From Betaproteobacteria bacterium (lineage in GTDB: Bacteria; Pseudomonadota; Gammaproteobacteria; Burkholderiales; Rhodocyclaceae), in NCBI GenBank assembly GCA_012026885.1, contig VEPL01000029.1, forward strand, positions 391,760 through 455,759: 64,000 bases of DNA. Reading direction: 5' to 3'. Within the stretch, counting starts at the first letter, position 1. Every line of letters begins with the position of its first letter. The notes below the pieces were generated by a model. The model was not told where the DNA came from and made no database searches. It saw only the letters and a list, made by a program, of their open reading frames with translations. Positions 1 through 8,787 of the stretch are shown piece by piece. The position numbers and the translations under genes were made by a program.

Positions 1-1447
1 GTTCCTGCGCAAGACGGCGGGCGAGATGGGTCGACGGGAAATCCGGGTGCAGGTCGTGGGCAACCGCCTCCGGCCGCACATCGAGGATGCCGAGCAGGTG
101 CGCGACCACCTCTTCGAGGAAGCCGATCGCCGCCGCATTGTCGAGCCCGCCGATGTGCTGCGACAGGAACGCCTCCCTGCCCCTCAGCACACATACCGTG
201 TTCTTCAGGTAGCCGCCGAGCGCCAGCACGGCCGGCCCGTCGCCGGCGAGGGGGATCGGCACCGGCACGTAACCGCGCGCGCGGCGGATGAAGGCGGGCC
301 CGGCACGGACGACCGAATCGTCGCAGCGGACGACGATGTCGCGATCGTGCATCAGGAAGGCCTCCGCGATTTTGCCGTCACCCCCGGCCAGGCGCGCCAG
401 CGCCTCGTCGTTGCCGGTAACCAGCGGTTCGCCGTGCGGGTTGGCGCTGGTCATCACCAGCAGGAGCTCGCTGGCATCGTCCAGCCAGGCGGTACCCGCC
501 GGCCGCCCGGCGGCCTCGTGCCAGAGCAGCAGGTGCAGCGGCGTCGCCGGCAGCATGACCCCCAGCCACGCGAGGCCCGGGGCGATGCCGGTCAACTCCT
601 GTCCGCCCTTGCGGCACAGCACGACGGGCGCAGCCGCCGCGCGCAGCAGGGCGCGCTCGCCGTCACCGATCTGTGCCAGCCCGCCGAAGGCCGCTTCGTT
701 CAGGCCCATCACGGCGAAAGGCTTTTCCTCGCGCTGCTTGCGCCGGCGCAGTTCCGCCACCGCCGCCGCATTGCGCGCGTCGCAGGCGAGGTGGAAGCCA
801 CCGAGGCCCTTGATCGCAACGATCCCGCCTGAACGCAGGCGGCGCAGCGTTTCGGCGATCGGGTCGCCGGGCAGACCTACGCCGTCGCCGCCGACCAGCG
901 CCAGGCGCGGCCCACAGGCGGGACAACAGGTGGTCTCGGCATGGAAGCGGCGGTCGGCCGGATCGCCGTACTCGGCTGCGCAGGCCGGACAGAGCGGAAA
1001 GCCGGCGAGGCTGGTCTGTGCACGGTCGTAGGGGATCTGCCGGGTAACGCTATAGCGCGGCCCGCAATGCGTACAAGTCGTGAAGGCGTAACGCCAACGC
1101 CGCCCGCGGGGATCACAGATGTCGCCGATGCAGTCCGGACAGGTTGCCGCGTCTGGGCCGATCGCCGTATTTACGACGCCGCCCACGCTGTCGAGGATAG
1201 CGAAGCCGCTGCCGTCGACCGCCGCCGGTTCGCTCTCGACGGCATCGATGCGGGCGAGGCGTGGCGCTCCCGTACGCAGCCGTTCGATGAAAATCGGCAC
1301 ATTTTCGCCGTCGACCGCAACCAGCACCCCGCCACCGTCGTTGCGCACCCAGCCGCGCAGTCCTAGCTCGCGGGCCAGCCGCCAGACGAAGGGGCGGAAG
1401 CCGACGCCCTGGACGAGGCCGCGGACGCGGATCAGGCGGCCGGCCAT
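1..1447 (-). CDS. hypF: Carbamoyltransferase HypF, [NiFe]-hydrogenase maturation (partial, C-terminus off the left edge)
   Basis: HypF uses carbamoyl phosphate and ATP to make the thiocarbamate on HypE that becomes the CN ligand of the NiFe centre; it is cytoplasmic. The reading frame is open for 482 codons from ATG at 1447 with no stop before the window edge. Visible parts: N-terminal acylphosphatase domain with VQGVGFRPFV near residue 13, then two zinc-finger-like segments (CPDC...CTHCGPRY and CPAC...CCPACGP, about residues 110-190), then the YrdC-like domain. About 480 of the usual 750-800 residues are present. It starts 7 bp after the hypB stop, so it is the last visible gene of the hupK-hypA-hypB-hypF transcript. 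The family is certain; only the C-terminal Kae1-like domain cannot be checked. Confidence 0.95.
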   Translation of the reverse strand, partial: MAGRLIRVRGLVQGVGFRPFVWRLARELGLRGWVRNDGGGVLVAVDGENVPIFIERLRTGAPRLARIDAVESEPAAVDGSGFAILDSVGGVVNTAIGPDAATCPDCIGDICDPRGRRWRYAFTTCTHCGPRYSVTRQIPYDRAQTSLAGFPLCPACAAEYGDPADRRFHAETTCCPACGPRLALVGGDGVGLPGDPIAETLRRLRSGGIVAIKGLGGFHLACDARNAAAVAELRRRKQREEKPFAVMGLNEAAFGGLAQIGDGERALLRAAAAPVVLCRKGGQELTGIAPGLAWLGVMLPATPLHLLLWHEAAGRPAGTAWLDDASELLLVMTSANPHGEPLVTGNDEALARLAGGDGKIAEAFLMHDRDIVVRCDDSVVRAGPAFIRRARGYVPVPIPLAGDGPAVLALGGYLKNTVCVLRGREAFLSQHIGGLDNAAAIGFLEEVVAHLLGILDVRPEAVAHDLHPDFPSTHLARRLAQE

Positions 1448-1454
1448 GCGGCCG

Positions 1455-2504
1455 TCAGCGGTTGCCGAGCTGCCGCTCGAGTTCGGCGATGCGGTCCTTC
1501 AGGGCGGCGACCGTCTCGCTGCGCCGCGAGCGCTGTGCCTCGAGCCCTGAACGGATCCAGTCGAGCCAGGCGCTCATGCCTTCGCCGCGCGTCGCCGAGA
1601 CGCGGAAGATGGTCAGGTCAGGATTCACCCGGCGGGCATTGGCTTCGGCCAGGTCGGCATCGAAATCGAGATGGGGCAGGAGGTCGCACTTGTTGAGCAG
1701 CATGACGTCGGCGGCGCGGAACATGTCCGGGTATTTCAGCGGCTTGTCCTCGCCCTCCGTCACCGAGAGGATGGCGACCTTGTGGTGCTCGCCGAGCGCG
1801 AAGGCAGCCGGGCAGACGAGGTTGCCGACATTCTCGACCAGGAACAGGGAATCGTCGGCCGGGTTCAGTCGCTCGACGGCATGGCCGACCATGTGCCCGT
1901 CGAGGTGGCAGCCCTTGCCGGTATTGATCTGGATCGCCGGCACGCCAGTGGCGCGGATGCGCTCGGCGTCGTTGGAGGTCTGCTGGTCACCCTCGACGAC
2001 GCAGACGGGAAACTCGCCCTTGAGCAACTCGATGGTCCGCACCAGCAGCGTCGTCTTGCCCGACCCCGGGCTGGAAACGAGGTTCAGCGCAAAAATGCCG
2101 TGTTCGTCGAAGCGCTTGCGGTTGGCCGCGGCATAGGCGTCGTTCTTGGAAAGGATGTCCTGCTCGATCTGCACCATGCGCGCCTGGCTCATGCCGGGCA
2201 CGTGGGCGCGCGCCGGGCCGGCGCCGAAGTCGAGATCGCCGCCGATGCCGTGCTCGTGATGGTGATCCTGCGGATGCACGTGCTCGCCCTGATGCACGTG
2301 CGGATGACTGTGCACGACACCATCCGTGTGCCGGTGGCTGTGTTCGTGGGCGTCCGCCACCGCCGCATCGTGGGCGTGGGCATGTTCGTCGCCGTGGCCA
2401 TGGGCATGGCTATGCACCGTGCCGTCGGCGTGCACATGGGTGTGCGCATGGCCTTCTTCCGCGACCCTCGCGCCGTCGCCGCCGCATCCGCATACTGTAC
2501 ACAT
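1455..2504 (-). CDS. hypB: Hydrogenase nickel incorporation GTPase HypB, with long His-rich nickel-binding region
   Basis: HypB is the SIMIBI-class GTPase that works with HypA to insert nickel into the hydrogenase large subunit. The 349-residue protein opens with the high-affinity metal motif [10 protein letters not shown] histidine-rich stretch follows (about residues 19-86, roughly 25 His), then the G domain with Walker [10 protein letters not shown] and the metal/switch segment [12 protein letters not shown]. It is longer than E. coli HypB (about 290 residues) because of the His-rich part, which in other HypB proteins (for example rhizobial ones) stores nickel. It ends with a short helical, charged tail. 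It lies 21 bp downstream of hypA and 7 bp upstream of hypF, consistent with one operon. Confidence 0.97.
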   Translation of the reverse strand: MCTVCGCGGDGARVAEEGHAHTHVHADGTVHSHAHGHGDEHAHAHDAAVADAHEHSHRHTDGVVHSHPHVHQGEHVHPQDHHHEHGIGGDLDFGAGPARAHVPGMSQARMVQIEQDILSKNDAYAAANRKRFDEHGIFALNLVSSPGSGKTTLLVRTIELLKGEFPVCVVEGDQQTSNDAERIRATGVPAIQINTGKGCHLDGHMVGHAVERLNPADDSLFLVENVGNLVCPAAFALGEHHKVAILSVTEGEDKPLKYPDMFRAADVMLLNKCDLLPHLDFDADLAEANARRVNPDLTIFRVSATRGEGMSAWLDWIRSGLEAQRSRRSETVAALKDRIAELERQLGNR

Positions 2505-2525
2505 CGTCGCGTCTCCTCTTTTCTT

Positions 2526-2867
2526 CTACTCGATCTCGATTTCGCGGACCCGCATTTCGGTCCCCGTGCTGGCCTGCACCCGGTAGCTGCCGCATTCCGG
2601 GCAGGGCCCGTAAACCGCTTCCAGCGCGACCGTCCGTCCGCAATCGAGGCAGCCGCCGGACCCCGGCACGTCGATGAACTCGACTGCCGCCTCGCCGGCA
2701 ATGCTACCGCGAGTCACCGCGTCGAAACAGAATTTCAGCGCCTCGGGTTCGACCGAGGACAGGCGGCCGATCTCGAGTACGACGCGCAGCACGCGGCCGG
2801 CACCTTCGCGGCGGGCAGTTTCCTCGACCAGCTGCAGCACACCCTCGGCGAGCGACATCTCATGCAT
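2526..2867 (-). CDS. hypA: Hydrogenase maturation nickel metallochaperone HypA
   Basis: HypA (113 residues) binds nickel at its N-terminal MHE motif and carries a structural zinc site. The sequence starts MHEMSLAEGVL. The zinc ligands are two CxxC pairs in the second half (CLDCG and CPECG). The frame is open further upstream, but the MHE start at 2867 is dictated by the nickel site: the N-terminal Met-His are ligands. The start overlaps the hupK stop by 8 bp, so translation is probably coupled. Confidence 0.96.
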   Translation of the reverse strand: MHEMSLAEGVLQLVEETARREGAGRVLRVVLEIGRLSSVEPEALKFCFDAVTRGSIAGEAAVEFIDVPGSGGCLDCGRTVALEAVYGPCPECGSYRVQASTGTEMRVREIEIE

Positions 2868-3759
2868 CGGCAATCTCCAGCGAGTACGGCAGGCAGGGAT
2901 CGAGGGCAAGCACCGCCTGCTCGAGGCCCTGCCGCGCCGCACCGGCATCCGGCCAGCGACGCCCGGCGACGAGGCGGGCAAGCGGCGCAGCGGTGGCGAA
3001 GCGGCGGTCGGTCGGCGCCCAGATCCGGTAGTCGGCGATCACCCCGTCGACCACCAGCGCAGCATGGGTCAGGACGCCGCGCGCGGTCAATACCTGGCCG
3101 ACGCCCCAGCCGGACGCGCCGGCGGCGGCCGGCGGACAGGGCTGTCCGCCGCGCAGTCCGGCAAGCGCCGCTACCATCGCCGCGACACGCTGCGCATGCG
3201 CCGTAGCCACCGTGGCCGGAAGGTCATCGATCTCCGGCATCGCCTCCCCGGAGCGCAACGCTGCGAGACAATCCGCCGCCGCCATCCGTTCAGGGGCCGG
3301 CTCCACGCCCGCCGCGCCCCGCCGCTCACGGCCACGCGCGACGACCCCCTGCAGGGCGGCAGCGACGGCCGCCTCGCTGGCGGCAAACACCCCGTCGTCG
3401 CCGCGCGCCCGACGCCAGGCCGCGAACGCGGCAGGTTCCCCGGGCAGACCAAGGGCTTGCGGCCAGTCGAGCAGGAGTCGCCAGAGGTGTTCGTGCAGGC
3501 ATTCGATCCACAAACCGCGGTGATCGACCGGCGGCGCGGATGCACCCGTCGCCGCCGCCAGCGCGGCGGCCGCTGCAGCCTGCTGGGCCGCCGCACAGAG
3601 GCTGTAGAGCCGCGGGATGATCGCCAGCGCCTGCGCGGGCGAACGGCCGGACAGCAAACCGGCGACCGGCGGCCGGCGCAGCGCGACGGCCAGGCCGGCA
3701 AGTTCCCCGGCCCGCCAACGCGCCTTCACGCCAAGGCTGCCCGCGTCGAAAGTTTCCAT
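2860..3759 (-). CDS. hupK: HupK/HoxV-type hydrogenase assembly protein
   Basis: A 299-residue protein resembling HupK/HoxV, scaffold proteins of membrane-bound uptake hydrogenase maturation that look like a degenerate large subunit. The C-terminal DPCLPYSLEIADA recalls the DPCxxCxxH nickel site of large subunits, with only the first Cys kept. The region is rich in Ala and Arg. ATG 3759 is preferred: the next longer start is a TTG at 3789, and a candidate FNR-dependent transcript would begin close to or after that codon. First gene of the hyp operon. HupK normally accompanies a group 1 uptake hydrogenase, so the structural genes are expected outside the window. Confidence 0.8.
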   Translation of the reverse strand: METFDAGSLGVKARWRAGELAGLAVALRRPPVAGLLSGRSPAQALAIIPRLYSLCAAAQQAAAAAALAAATGASAPPVDHRGLWIECLHEHLWRLLLDWPQALGLPGEPAAFAAWRRARGDDGVFAASEAAVAAALQGVVARGRERRGAAGVEPAPERMAAADCLAALRSGEAMPEIDDLPATVATAHAQRVAAMVAALAGLRGGQPCPPAAAGASGWGVGQVLTARGVLTHAALVVDGVIADYRIWAPTDRRFATAAPLARLVAGRRWPDAGAARQGLEQAVLALDPCLPYSLEIADA

Positions 3760-3815
3760 TGCCACCCGCCCATGCTTGCCAGCGGCCAATCTGCCAGCAC
3801 GTCGCGACAGCGACC

Positions 3816-3829
3816 TTGATGGTGGTCAA
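3816..3829. promoter_or_regulatory. FNR/ANR-type binding site upstream of hupK-hypABF
   Basis: The palindrome TTGAT-GGTG-GTCAA differs from the FNR/ANR consensus (TTGAT-N4-ATCAA) at one base. It lies between divergent hupK and the L,D-transpeptidase gene. On the minus strand a weak -10 (CAGATT) follows 22 bp after the box, the spacing of a class II FNR promoter, and puts the 5' end about 20-25 bp before the hupK ATG. On the plus strand a GATAAT at 3858-3863 is too close to ATG 3871 to be convincing. Sequence fit is seen; regulation is inferred. Confidence 0.6.
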
Positions 3830-3870
3830 CCGGCGCCCCGTCCGTCCGCGAGTCGGCGATAATCGCTGGC

Positions 3871-5397
3871 ATGAAGATCCATCGCCCGACCTGGTGGCGC
3901 CTGCTTTCGGCGATCCTGCTTGCCGCGATCAACATCGCGGGGGCCGGCGCGGCAACGCCCGGCCCCTGGGCAACCGGCGGGCAGCCGGCCCCGCTGGCGC
4001 GGCAAGCGGTCGCCATCCTCGCTGCCGCCGGCGAGGATGGCCTCGACCCGGCCGATTACGGGAGTGCGGAACTGGAAGCGGCGCTTGCCGCCGGCGATGG
4101 CGCCCGCCTCGCCACGGAACTGCCCGCCGCACTTGCCCGCTTCTTCGCCGACCTTGCCGCTGGCCGCATCGACCCGGCCAGCGCCGGCGAGCGCTATCCC
4201 GCGGCGGCGCGGCCGGACGGCTACGCCCTGGTGGCGAATGCGGTGGCCTCGGGCGACCTTGCCACCGCCGTTTTGGCGGCCCGCCCCGGACATCCGGAAT
4301 ATGCCGGACTGCGCGCGGCTCTCGCCCGCTACCGCCAGCTCGCCGGCGACCCGGCCTGGCGGGAAGCCCTGCCCGCGCCGCCGGACCGCAAGCTGGAACC
4401 CGGCTCGGCCTGGCCCGGTCTCACGGTACTCGTCCGCCGGCTCGAGGCGCTCGGCGACCTGCCGGCCGGTACAGCCGTTCCGGCGCGCTATGACGGGGCG
4501 CTCGTCGACGGCGTGCGCCGTTTCCAGCGCCGCCACGGCCTGACGCCGGATGGCGTCATCGGCAAGGGCACCCTCGCGCACCTCGACACGCGGCCGGCCG
4601 AGCGTGTCGCCCAGATCGAACTGGCGCTCGAACGCCTGCGCTGGACGCCGCACCCGGGGCGCGCCGTCGTGGTGAACGTGCCCGCCTTCGAGCTGCATGC
4701 CTACGCCGGCGCCAACGACAGCGTGCGCATGAAGGTCATCGTCGGCGCCACGCCGAGGACCCCGACGCCGCTGTTCGCGGCGACGATGCAGTTGATCGAG
4801 TTCAGCCCCTACTGGAACGTGCCGCCTTCGATCGCGCGCGGCGAGACCCTGCCCAAGCTGCGCCGCGATCCGGCTTATTTCGACCAGCAGGGCTTCGAGT
4901 TCGTCGCCGGTGACGGCACCGTCGTCAGCGGCTTCTCGGAGGCCGGCCTGGCCGCCGTCGAGCGCGGTGCGCTGCGCATCCGTCAGCGTCCGGGCGGAAA
5001 AAACGCGCTAGGCGACATCAAGTTCATCTTCCCCAACCCCGACCACATCTTTCTGCACCACACGCCGACGCCGCAGCTCTTCCTGCGCGACCGGCGTGAC
5101 TTCAGCCACGGCTGCATCCGCGTCGAGGCGCCGGTCGACCTGGCCCGCTTCGTCCTCGCCGGCCAGCCGGAATGGACCGAGGAGCGCATTGTCGGCGCGA
5201 TGACGCGCGGCCGCTCCGCGACGCTGCGCCTCGACGCCCCGCTGCCGGTAATAATTTCCTACCGGACAGCAGCAGCGGTCGATGGCGAGGTCCGCTTCTA
5301 CGCCGACCTCTACCGCCAGGATGCCCGCCTCGCGGCGGCGCTGCGCCAGCGTTCCGCCGGCGCCATGGCTTCCGGCACCGGCAGGAATCCCTCATAA
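3871..5397 (+). CDS. Murein L,D-transpeptidase (LdtD/YcbB family)
   Basis: A periplasmic enzyme that makes 3-3 cross-links in peptidoglycan or attaches proteins to it. The 508-residue sequence has a signal peptide (about residues 1-27, ending AGAGA), a scaffold-like domain and a PG_binding_1 domain around residues 208-240 (GVRRFQRRHGLTPDGVIG). The YkuD catalytic domain follows, with the active-site motif SHGCIRVE (His413, Cys415). The length is slightly below E. coli LdtD (615). The next gene is a MepK-like endopeptidase, the same order as ycbB-ycbK in E. coli, so the two probably remodel 3-3 cross-links together. Confidence 0.93.
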   Translation: MKIHRPTWWRLLSAILLAAINIAGAGAATPGPWATGGQPAPLARQAVAILAAAGEDGLDPADYGSAELEAALAAGDGARLATELPAALARFFADLAAGRIDPASAGERYPAAARPDGYALVANAVASGDLATAVLAARPGHPEYAGLRAALARYRQLAGDPAWREALPAPPDRKLEPGSAWPGLTVLVRRLEALGDLPAGTAVPARYDGALVDGVRRFQRRHGLTPDGVIGKGTLAHLDTRPAERVAQIELALERLRWTPHPGRAVVVNVPAFELHAYAGANDSVRMKVIVGATPRTPTPLFAATMQLIEFSPYWNVPPSIARGETLPKLRRDPAYFDQQGFEFVAGDGTVVSGFSEAGLAAVERGALRIRQRPGGKNALGDIKFIFPNPDHIFLHHTPTPQLFLRDRRDFSHGCIRVEAPVDLARFVLAGQPEWTEERIVGAMTRGRSATLRLDAPLPVIISYRTAAAVDGEVRFYADLYRQDARLAAALRQRSAGAMASGTGRNPS

Positions 5398-5425
5398 TTA
5401 ACAGATTGCCTCTCGGTTCATCTGC

Positions 5426-5983
5426 ATGACCAGCCCCCAGCGCCATTCCCGCCGCCTCTTCCTCAGCCGTGCCGCCCGCCTTGCCCTGGCCGGCGCAGCG
5501 CTGCCGGCGGTCCGCCCGGCGCTGGCGTCGTTGCCCAATGCGCGCCTGCTCGACTTCGACCACACCCACACCGGCGAGCGGCTGTCCATCGTCTATGCGG
5601 TTGGCGACCACCTGCTGCCCGATGCGCTGGGCGCCCTCAACCGCTTCCTGCGCGACCACTATTCCGGTGCGGTCGGCCACATCGACCCGCAACTCTTCGA
5701 ACTGCTCTACCGCACCCGCCAGGAACTCGGCACCGACCAGCCTTTCCAGGTGATTTCCGGCTACCGCTGCGCGACGACCAACGCCCGCCTGCGCAACACG
5801 CGCGGCGGCGGCGTCGCCCGCCAGAGCCTGCACATGGAAGGGCGTGCCATCGACGTGCGCCTGCCCGGAGTGCCGCTCGCCGACCTTCGCGACGCGGCGC
5901 TCTCGCTGCAGTCGGGCGGCGTCGGTTTCTACCCGCGCGACCGTTTCGTGCACCTCGATACCGGGCGCGTCCGCGCCTGGTGA
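5426..5983 (+). CDS. MepK/YcbK-like murein endopeptidase (DUF882, M15 family), Tat-exported
   Basis: 185 residues. The N-terminus has a twin-arginine motif (SRRLFLSR) followed by a hydrophobic stretch and an AXA-type site (PALAS), suggesting Tat export. The catalytic domain shows the M15/LAS metal ligands: SGYRCATTN, then SLHMEGRAIDV (His and Asp ligands) and FVHLDTG near the C-terminus (second His). E. coli MepK cleaves 3-3 cross-links. It starts 28 bp after the L,D-transpeptidase stop, so co-transcription is likely. Confidence 0.9.
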   Translation: MTSPQRHSRRLFLSRAARLALAGAALPAVRPALASLPNARLLDFDHTHTGERLSIVYAVGDHLLPDALGALNRFLRDHYSGAVGHIDPQLFELLYRTRQELGTDQPFQVISGYRCATTNARLRNTRGGGVARQSLHMEGRAIDVRLPGVPLADLRDAALSLQSGGVGFYPRDRFVHLDTGRVRAW

Positions 5984-5997
5984 TGCACTGTCGTACC

Positions 5998-6039
5998 TTG
6001 ACTCAGGTCAATCCCGGGGCCACCCGGCGCAGCGATAAT
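5998..6039 (+). promoter_or_regulatory. FNR/DNR-type box and -10 element driving the ccm operon
   Basis: TTGAC-TCAG-GTCAA (5998-6011) is a perfect palindrome of the FNR/ANR/DNR class. Exactly 22 bp further lies GATAAT (6034-6039), a good -10. Box-22 bp-TATAAT-like is the geometry of class II FNR-dependent promoters (site centred near -41.5), with a start near 6046 and the ccmA ATG at 6068. TTGAC half-sites are also used by DNR/NnrR-type nitric-oxide-sensing relatives, so which regulator acts is open. Confidence 0.72.
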
Positions 6040-6067
6040 CCGCCGTTGATTTTTATCGCCTTTTCCG

Positions 6068-6682
6068 ATGCTCGAAGCTGACAATCTGGAGTGCGTGCGC
6101 GGCGAGCGCCGGCTGTTCGCAGGTGTCGGCTTCCGGCTCGAGGGCGGCGAACTCCTCTACCTGCAGGGACGCAACGGCGCCGGCAAGACCAGCCTGCTGC
6201 GCATGCTGATCGGCCTGCTCCCGCCGGAAGCCGGCGAGATCCGCTGGCGCGGCGTGCCCATCCGCCAGGCCGGCGACGACTTTCGCGCCGAGCTTTGCTA
6301 CCTCGGCCACCTCAACGCCATCAAGGAAGAGCTGACGCCGCTCGAGAACCTGCTGGCCGCTGCCCGCCTCGCCGATGAGGAATTGTCCGAGGACGAGGTG
6401 CTCGATGCGCTCGAGCAGGTCGGGCTGGCGGGACGCGAGGACCTCGCCTGCAAGTACCTCTCGCAGGGCCAGAAACGGCGTGTCGCACTGGCCCGGTTGG
6501 TCAAGGAGCGACGTCCGCTGTGGGTGCTCGACGAGCCCTTCGTCGCCCTCGACGTTGCTGCGGTCGACTGGCTGGCGGGACTGATTTCCGCCCACCTGCA
6601 GCGCGGCGGCCTGGCCGTCATGACCACCCACCAGGCGGTCGCCATCCCCGCCGGCACGGTGCGCGAGCTGAGGCTGTCCTGA
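6068..6682 (+). CDS. ccmA: Heme exporter ATP-binding protein CcmA
   Basis: ATPase of the CcmABCD complex, which releases holo-CcmE from CcmC during System I cytochrome c maturation; it sits on the cytoplasmic side of the inner membrane. The 204 residues contain Walker A GRNGAGKTS near residue 38, signature LSQGQKRRVALARL and Walker B LWVLDEPF. The TGA overlaps the ccmB start (ATGA), indicating translational coupling. First gene of ccmABCDE-G, downstream of an FNR-type promoter. Confidence 0.97.
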   Translation: MLEADNLECVRGERRLFAGVGFRLEGGELLYLQGRNGAGKTSLLRMLIGLLPPEAGEIRWRGVPIRQAGDDFRAELCYLGHLNAIKEELTPLENLLAAARLADEELSEDEVLDALEQVGLAGREDLACKYLSQGQKRRVALARLVKERRPLWVLDEPFVALDVAAVDWLAGLISAHLQRGGLAVMTTHQAVAIPAGTVRELRLS

Positions 6683-7350
6683 TGCTGCGCATCGTCACCG
6701 CCGTCGTTGCCCGCGACCTGCGCCTGGCCATGCGCCGGCAGGCCGATATCGTTTCGGCGCTGTTTTTCTTCATCATCGTGGTCAGCCTCTTCCCCCTCGG
6801 CATCGGACCCGAACCCGACCTGCTGCGGAAACTCGCCCCCGGCGTGCTCTGGGTGGCGGCGCTGCTCGCCACCATGCTGTCGCTGCCGCGTCTGTTCGCC
6901 GACGACCACCGCGACGGCACCCTCGAGCAGCTGGCGCTGGCACCGCACCCGCTCGGCCTCGTGGTCACCGGCAAAGTGATCGCCCACTGGCTGGTTTCCG
7001 GCCTGCCGCTGGCCGTACTCGCCCCCGTGCTCGGCCTGCAGTTCGACCTGTCGACCGAGGCGCTCGTCGTCCTCACCGCCTCCATCCTGATCGGTACGCC
7101 GGCGCTGTCCGGCATCGGCGGCATCGGCGCGGCGCTGACGCTGGGGCTGCGCGGCGGCGGCGTGCTGCTATCGCTTCTCGTGCTGCCACTGTATATTCCC
7201 GTCCTGATTTTCGGCGCCGGCGCCGTCGATGCCACCGTCAGCGGGCTCGGCGGCGAGGCGCACCTGTCGCTGCTCGCCGCGCTCACCCTCGCCGCGCTCG
7301 GCTTCGCCCCTTGGGCTGCCGCCGCCGCGCTTAGGATCGCCCTCGAATGA
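6682..7350 (+). CDS. ccmB: Heme exporter permease CcmB
   Basis: 222-residue inner-membrane protein with about six hydrophobic segments, partner of CcmA. The start ATG overlaps the ccmA stop by one base; the longer open frame upstream of it is the shadow of ccmA. The N-terminus (MLRIVTAVVARDLRLAMRR) and the FFIIVVSLFPLGIGP segment are typical CcmB. The ccmC start overlaps its stop by 4 bp. Confidence 0.95.
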   Translation: MLRIVTAVVARDLRLAMRRQADIVSALFFFIIVVSLFPLGIGPEPDLLRKLAPGVLWVAALLATMLSLPRLFADDHRDGTLEQLALAPHPLGLVVTGKVIAHWLVSGLPLAVLAPVLGLQFDLSTEALVVLTASILIGTPALSGIGGIGAALTLGLRGGGVLLSLLVLPLYIPVLIFGAGAVDATVSGLGGEAHLSLLAALTLAALGFAPWAAAAALRIALE

Positions 7351-8096
7351 CCGACCGCTTCAATATCTACCGCTACGCCGCACCGTCCGCCTTCTATCCG
7401 CTGGCCGGCGCGATGGTGCCCTGGTTCGCTGCCGCCGCCGTCCTCTTCGGGCTGGCCGGGTTGTGGCTCGGCATGCTTGTCGCCCCGACCGATTTCCAGC
7501 AGGGCGAGGGCTACCGCATCATCTTCATCCACGTTCCCGCCTCGTGGATGAGCATGTTCATCTACCTCGTCATGGCCTTCTGGGCCGCCATCGGCCTCGC
7601 CTTCAACACCCGCCTGTCCGGGATGATGGCGCAGGCGCTGGCCCCGACCGGCGCGCTGATGGCCTTCCTCTCACTGTGGACCGGCGCCCTCTGGGGCAAG
7701 CCGATGTGGGGCACCTGGTGGGTCTGGGACGCGCGCCTGACTTCCGAACTCATCCTGCTCTTCCTCTACATCGGCTACATGGCGCTTGTCGCCGCCATCG
7801 ACGACCCGCGCCGGGCCGACAAGGCTGGCGGCCTGTTGCTGCTGGTCGGCGTGGTCAACATCCCGATCATCTATTTCTCGGTCAAGTGGTGGAACACGCT
7901 GCACCAGGGCGCCTCGGTCAGCCTGACCAAGTCGCCGTCAATGGCCGCCACCATGCTATGGGGCATGCTGCTGATGGCGCTCTGCTTCTGGATGTATTCG
8001 ATCGCAGTCGCCCTGATACGCGTGCGCACCATCATGCTCGAGCGCGAGCGCAACACCGACTGGGTACGGGAGACGCTGGAAGGAGACGGAAAGTGA
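7347..8096 (+). CDS. ccmC: Heme lyase/handling protein CcmC
   Basis: 249-residue membrane protein with six transmembrane segments that loads heme covalently onto CcmE. It contains the tryptophan-rich WWD heme-handling motif WGTWWVWDARLTSELIL (about residues 112-130) and conserved periplasmic His. It overlaps ccmB (ATGA) and ccmD (GTGA). Confidence 0.97.
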   Translation: MTDRFNIYRYAAPSAFYPLAGAMVPWFAAAAVLFGLAGLWLGMLVAPTDFQQGEGYRIIFIHVPASWMSMFIYLVMAFWAAIGLAFNTRLSGMMAQALAPTGALMAFLSLWTGALWGKPMWGTWWVWDARLTSELILLFLYIGYMALVAAIDDPRRADKAGGLLLLVGVVNIPIIYFSVKWWNTLHQGASVSLTKSPSMAATMLWGMLLMALCFWMYSIAVALIRVRTIMLERERNTDWVRETLEGDGK

Positions 8097-8278
8097 TCCA
8101 CTGGAACAGTTTTTCCGAGTTTCTCGCCATGGGCGGCTACGGGCTTTATGTCTGGGGTTCGTTCGGCGTAACCGCGCTGATCTTGGCCGTTGAACCTATC
8201 GTGGTCGCGCGCAATCGAAACAACACCATCGCCCGCCTGAAACGTCAGCTGCGGGCCGAACGCAGGATCACCGAATGA
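8093..8278 (+). CDS. ccmD: Heme exporter small protein CcmD (GTG start)
   Basis: 61-residue single-span membrane protein with Tyr and Gly-rich [15 protein letters not shown] before the transmembrane helix and a basic C-terminal tail, as usual for CcmD, which helps release holo-CcmE. It starts at GTG 8093, overlapping the ccmC stop by 4 bp, and its stop overlaps the ccmE ATG by 4 bp. Assignment rests on position and on the short CcmD pattern. Confidence 0.92.
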   Translation: MIHWNSFSEFLAMGGYGLYVWGSFGVTALILAVEPIVVARNRNNTIARLKRQLRAERRITE

Positions 8279-8787
8279 AGACCCGCCACAAGAAACTCGC
8301 GCTGATCGGCGGCGCCCTCGCCGTCCTCGGCATTGTCGCCGCCCTCGTCCTCAACGCACTGAACAGCAACATCGCGCTGTTCATCTCGCCGACCGACGTC
8401 GTCGCCGGCAAGGCGCCGCAGGGCAAGGCTTTCCGCATCGGCGGCCTGGTCAAGGAAGGCAGCATCAAGCGCCAGGCCGACGGCGTCACCGTCAGTTTCA
8501 TCGTCACCGATACCGACACCGACCTCACCGTCAACTACAAGGGCATCCTTCCCGACCTGTTCAAGGAAGGGAAGGGCGTCGTCGCCCAAGGCCGGATGGC
8601 CGACGGCGGCATCTTCGTCGCCTCCGAGGTGCTCGCCAAGCACGACGAGAACTACATGCCGCCGGAAGCGGCCAAGGCGGTCGGTGACGCCCATGCGCGC
8701 GCCGCCGAGAAGAAAGCCGCCGCTCAAGCGGCCGGCGGGCAGGCAGCCCCGGCCGCGAACCCGTCGGCAGCGCCGCCCAAGTACTGA
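8275..8787 (+). CDS. ccmE: Periplasmic heme chaperone CcmE
   Basis: 170-residue membrane-anchored OB-fold protein that carries heme covalently on a His. The N-terminal anchor is followed by the beta-barrel domain, with the heme-binding His in [10 protein letters not shown] near residue 123. The tail is Ala/Pro-rich. It overlaps ccmD. Unusually, ccmF does not follow. Confidence 0.96.
   Translation: MKTRHKKLALIGGALAVLGIVAALVLNALNSNIALFISPTDVVAGKAPQGKAFRIGGLVKEGSIKRQADGVTVSFIVTDTDTDLTVNYKGILPDLFKEGKGVVAQGRMADGGIFVASEVLAKHDENYMPPEAAKAVGDAHARAAEKKAAAQAAGGQAAPAANPSAAPPKY

Noticed and set aside
1671..3206. 511-codon plus-strand frame over hypA/hypB
   Set aside because: Hydrophobic/Arg-rich shadow of the well-supported minus-strand hyp genes.
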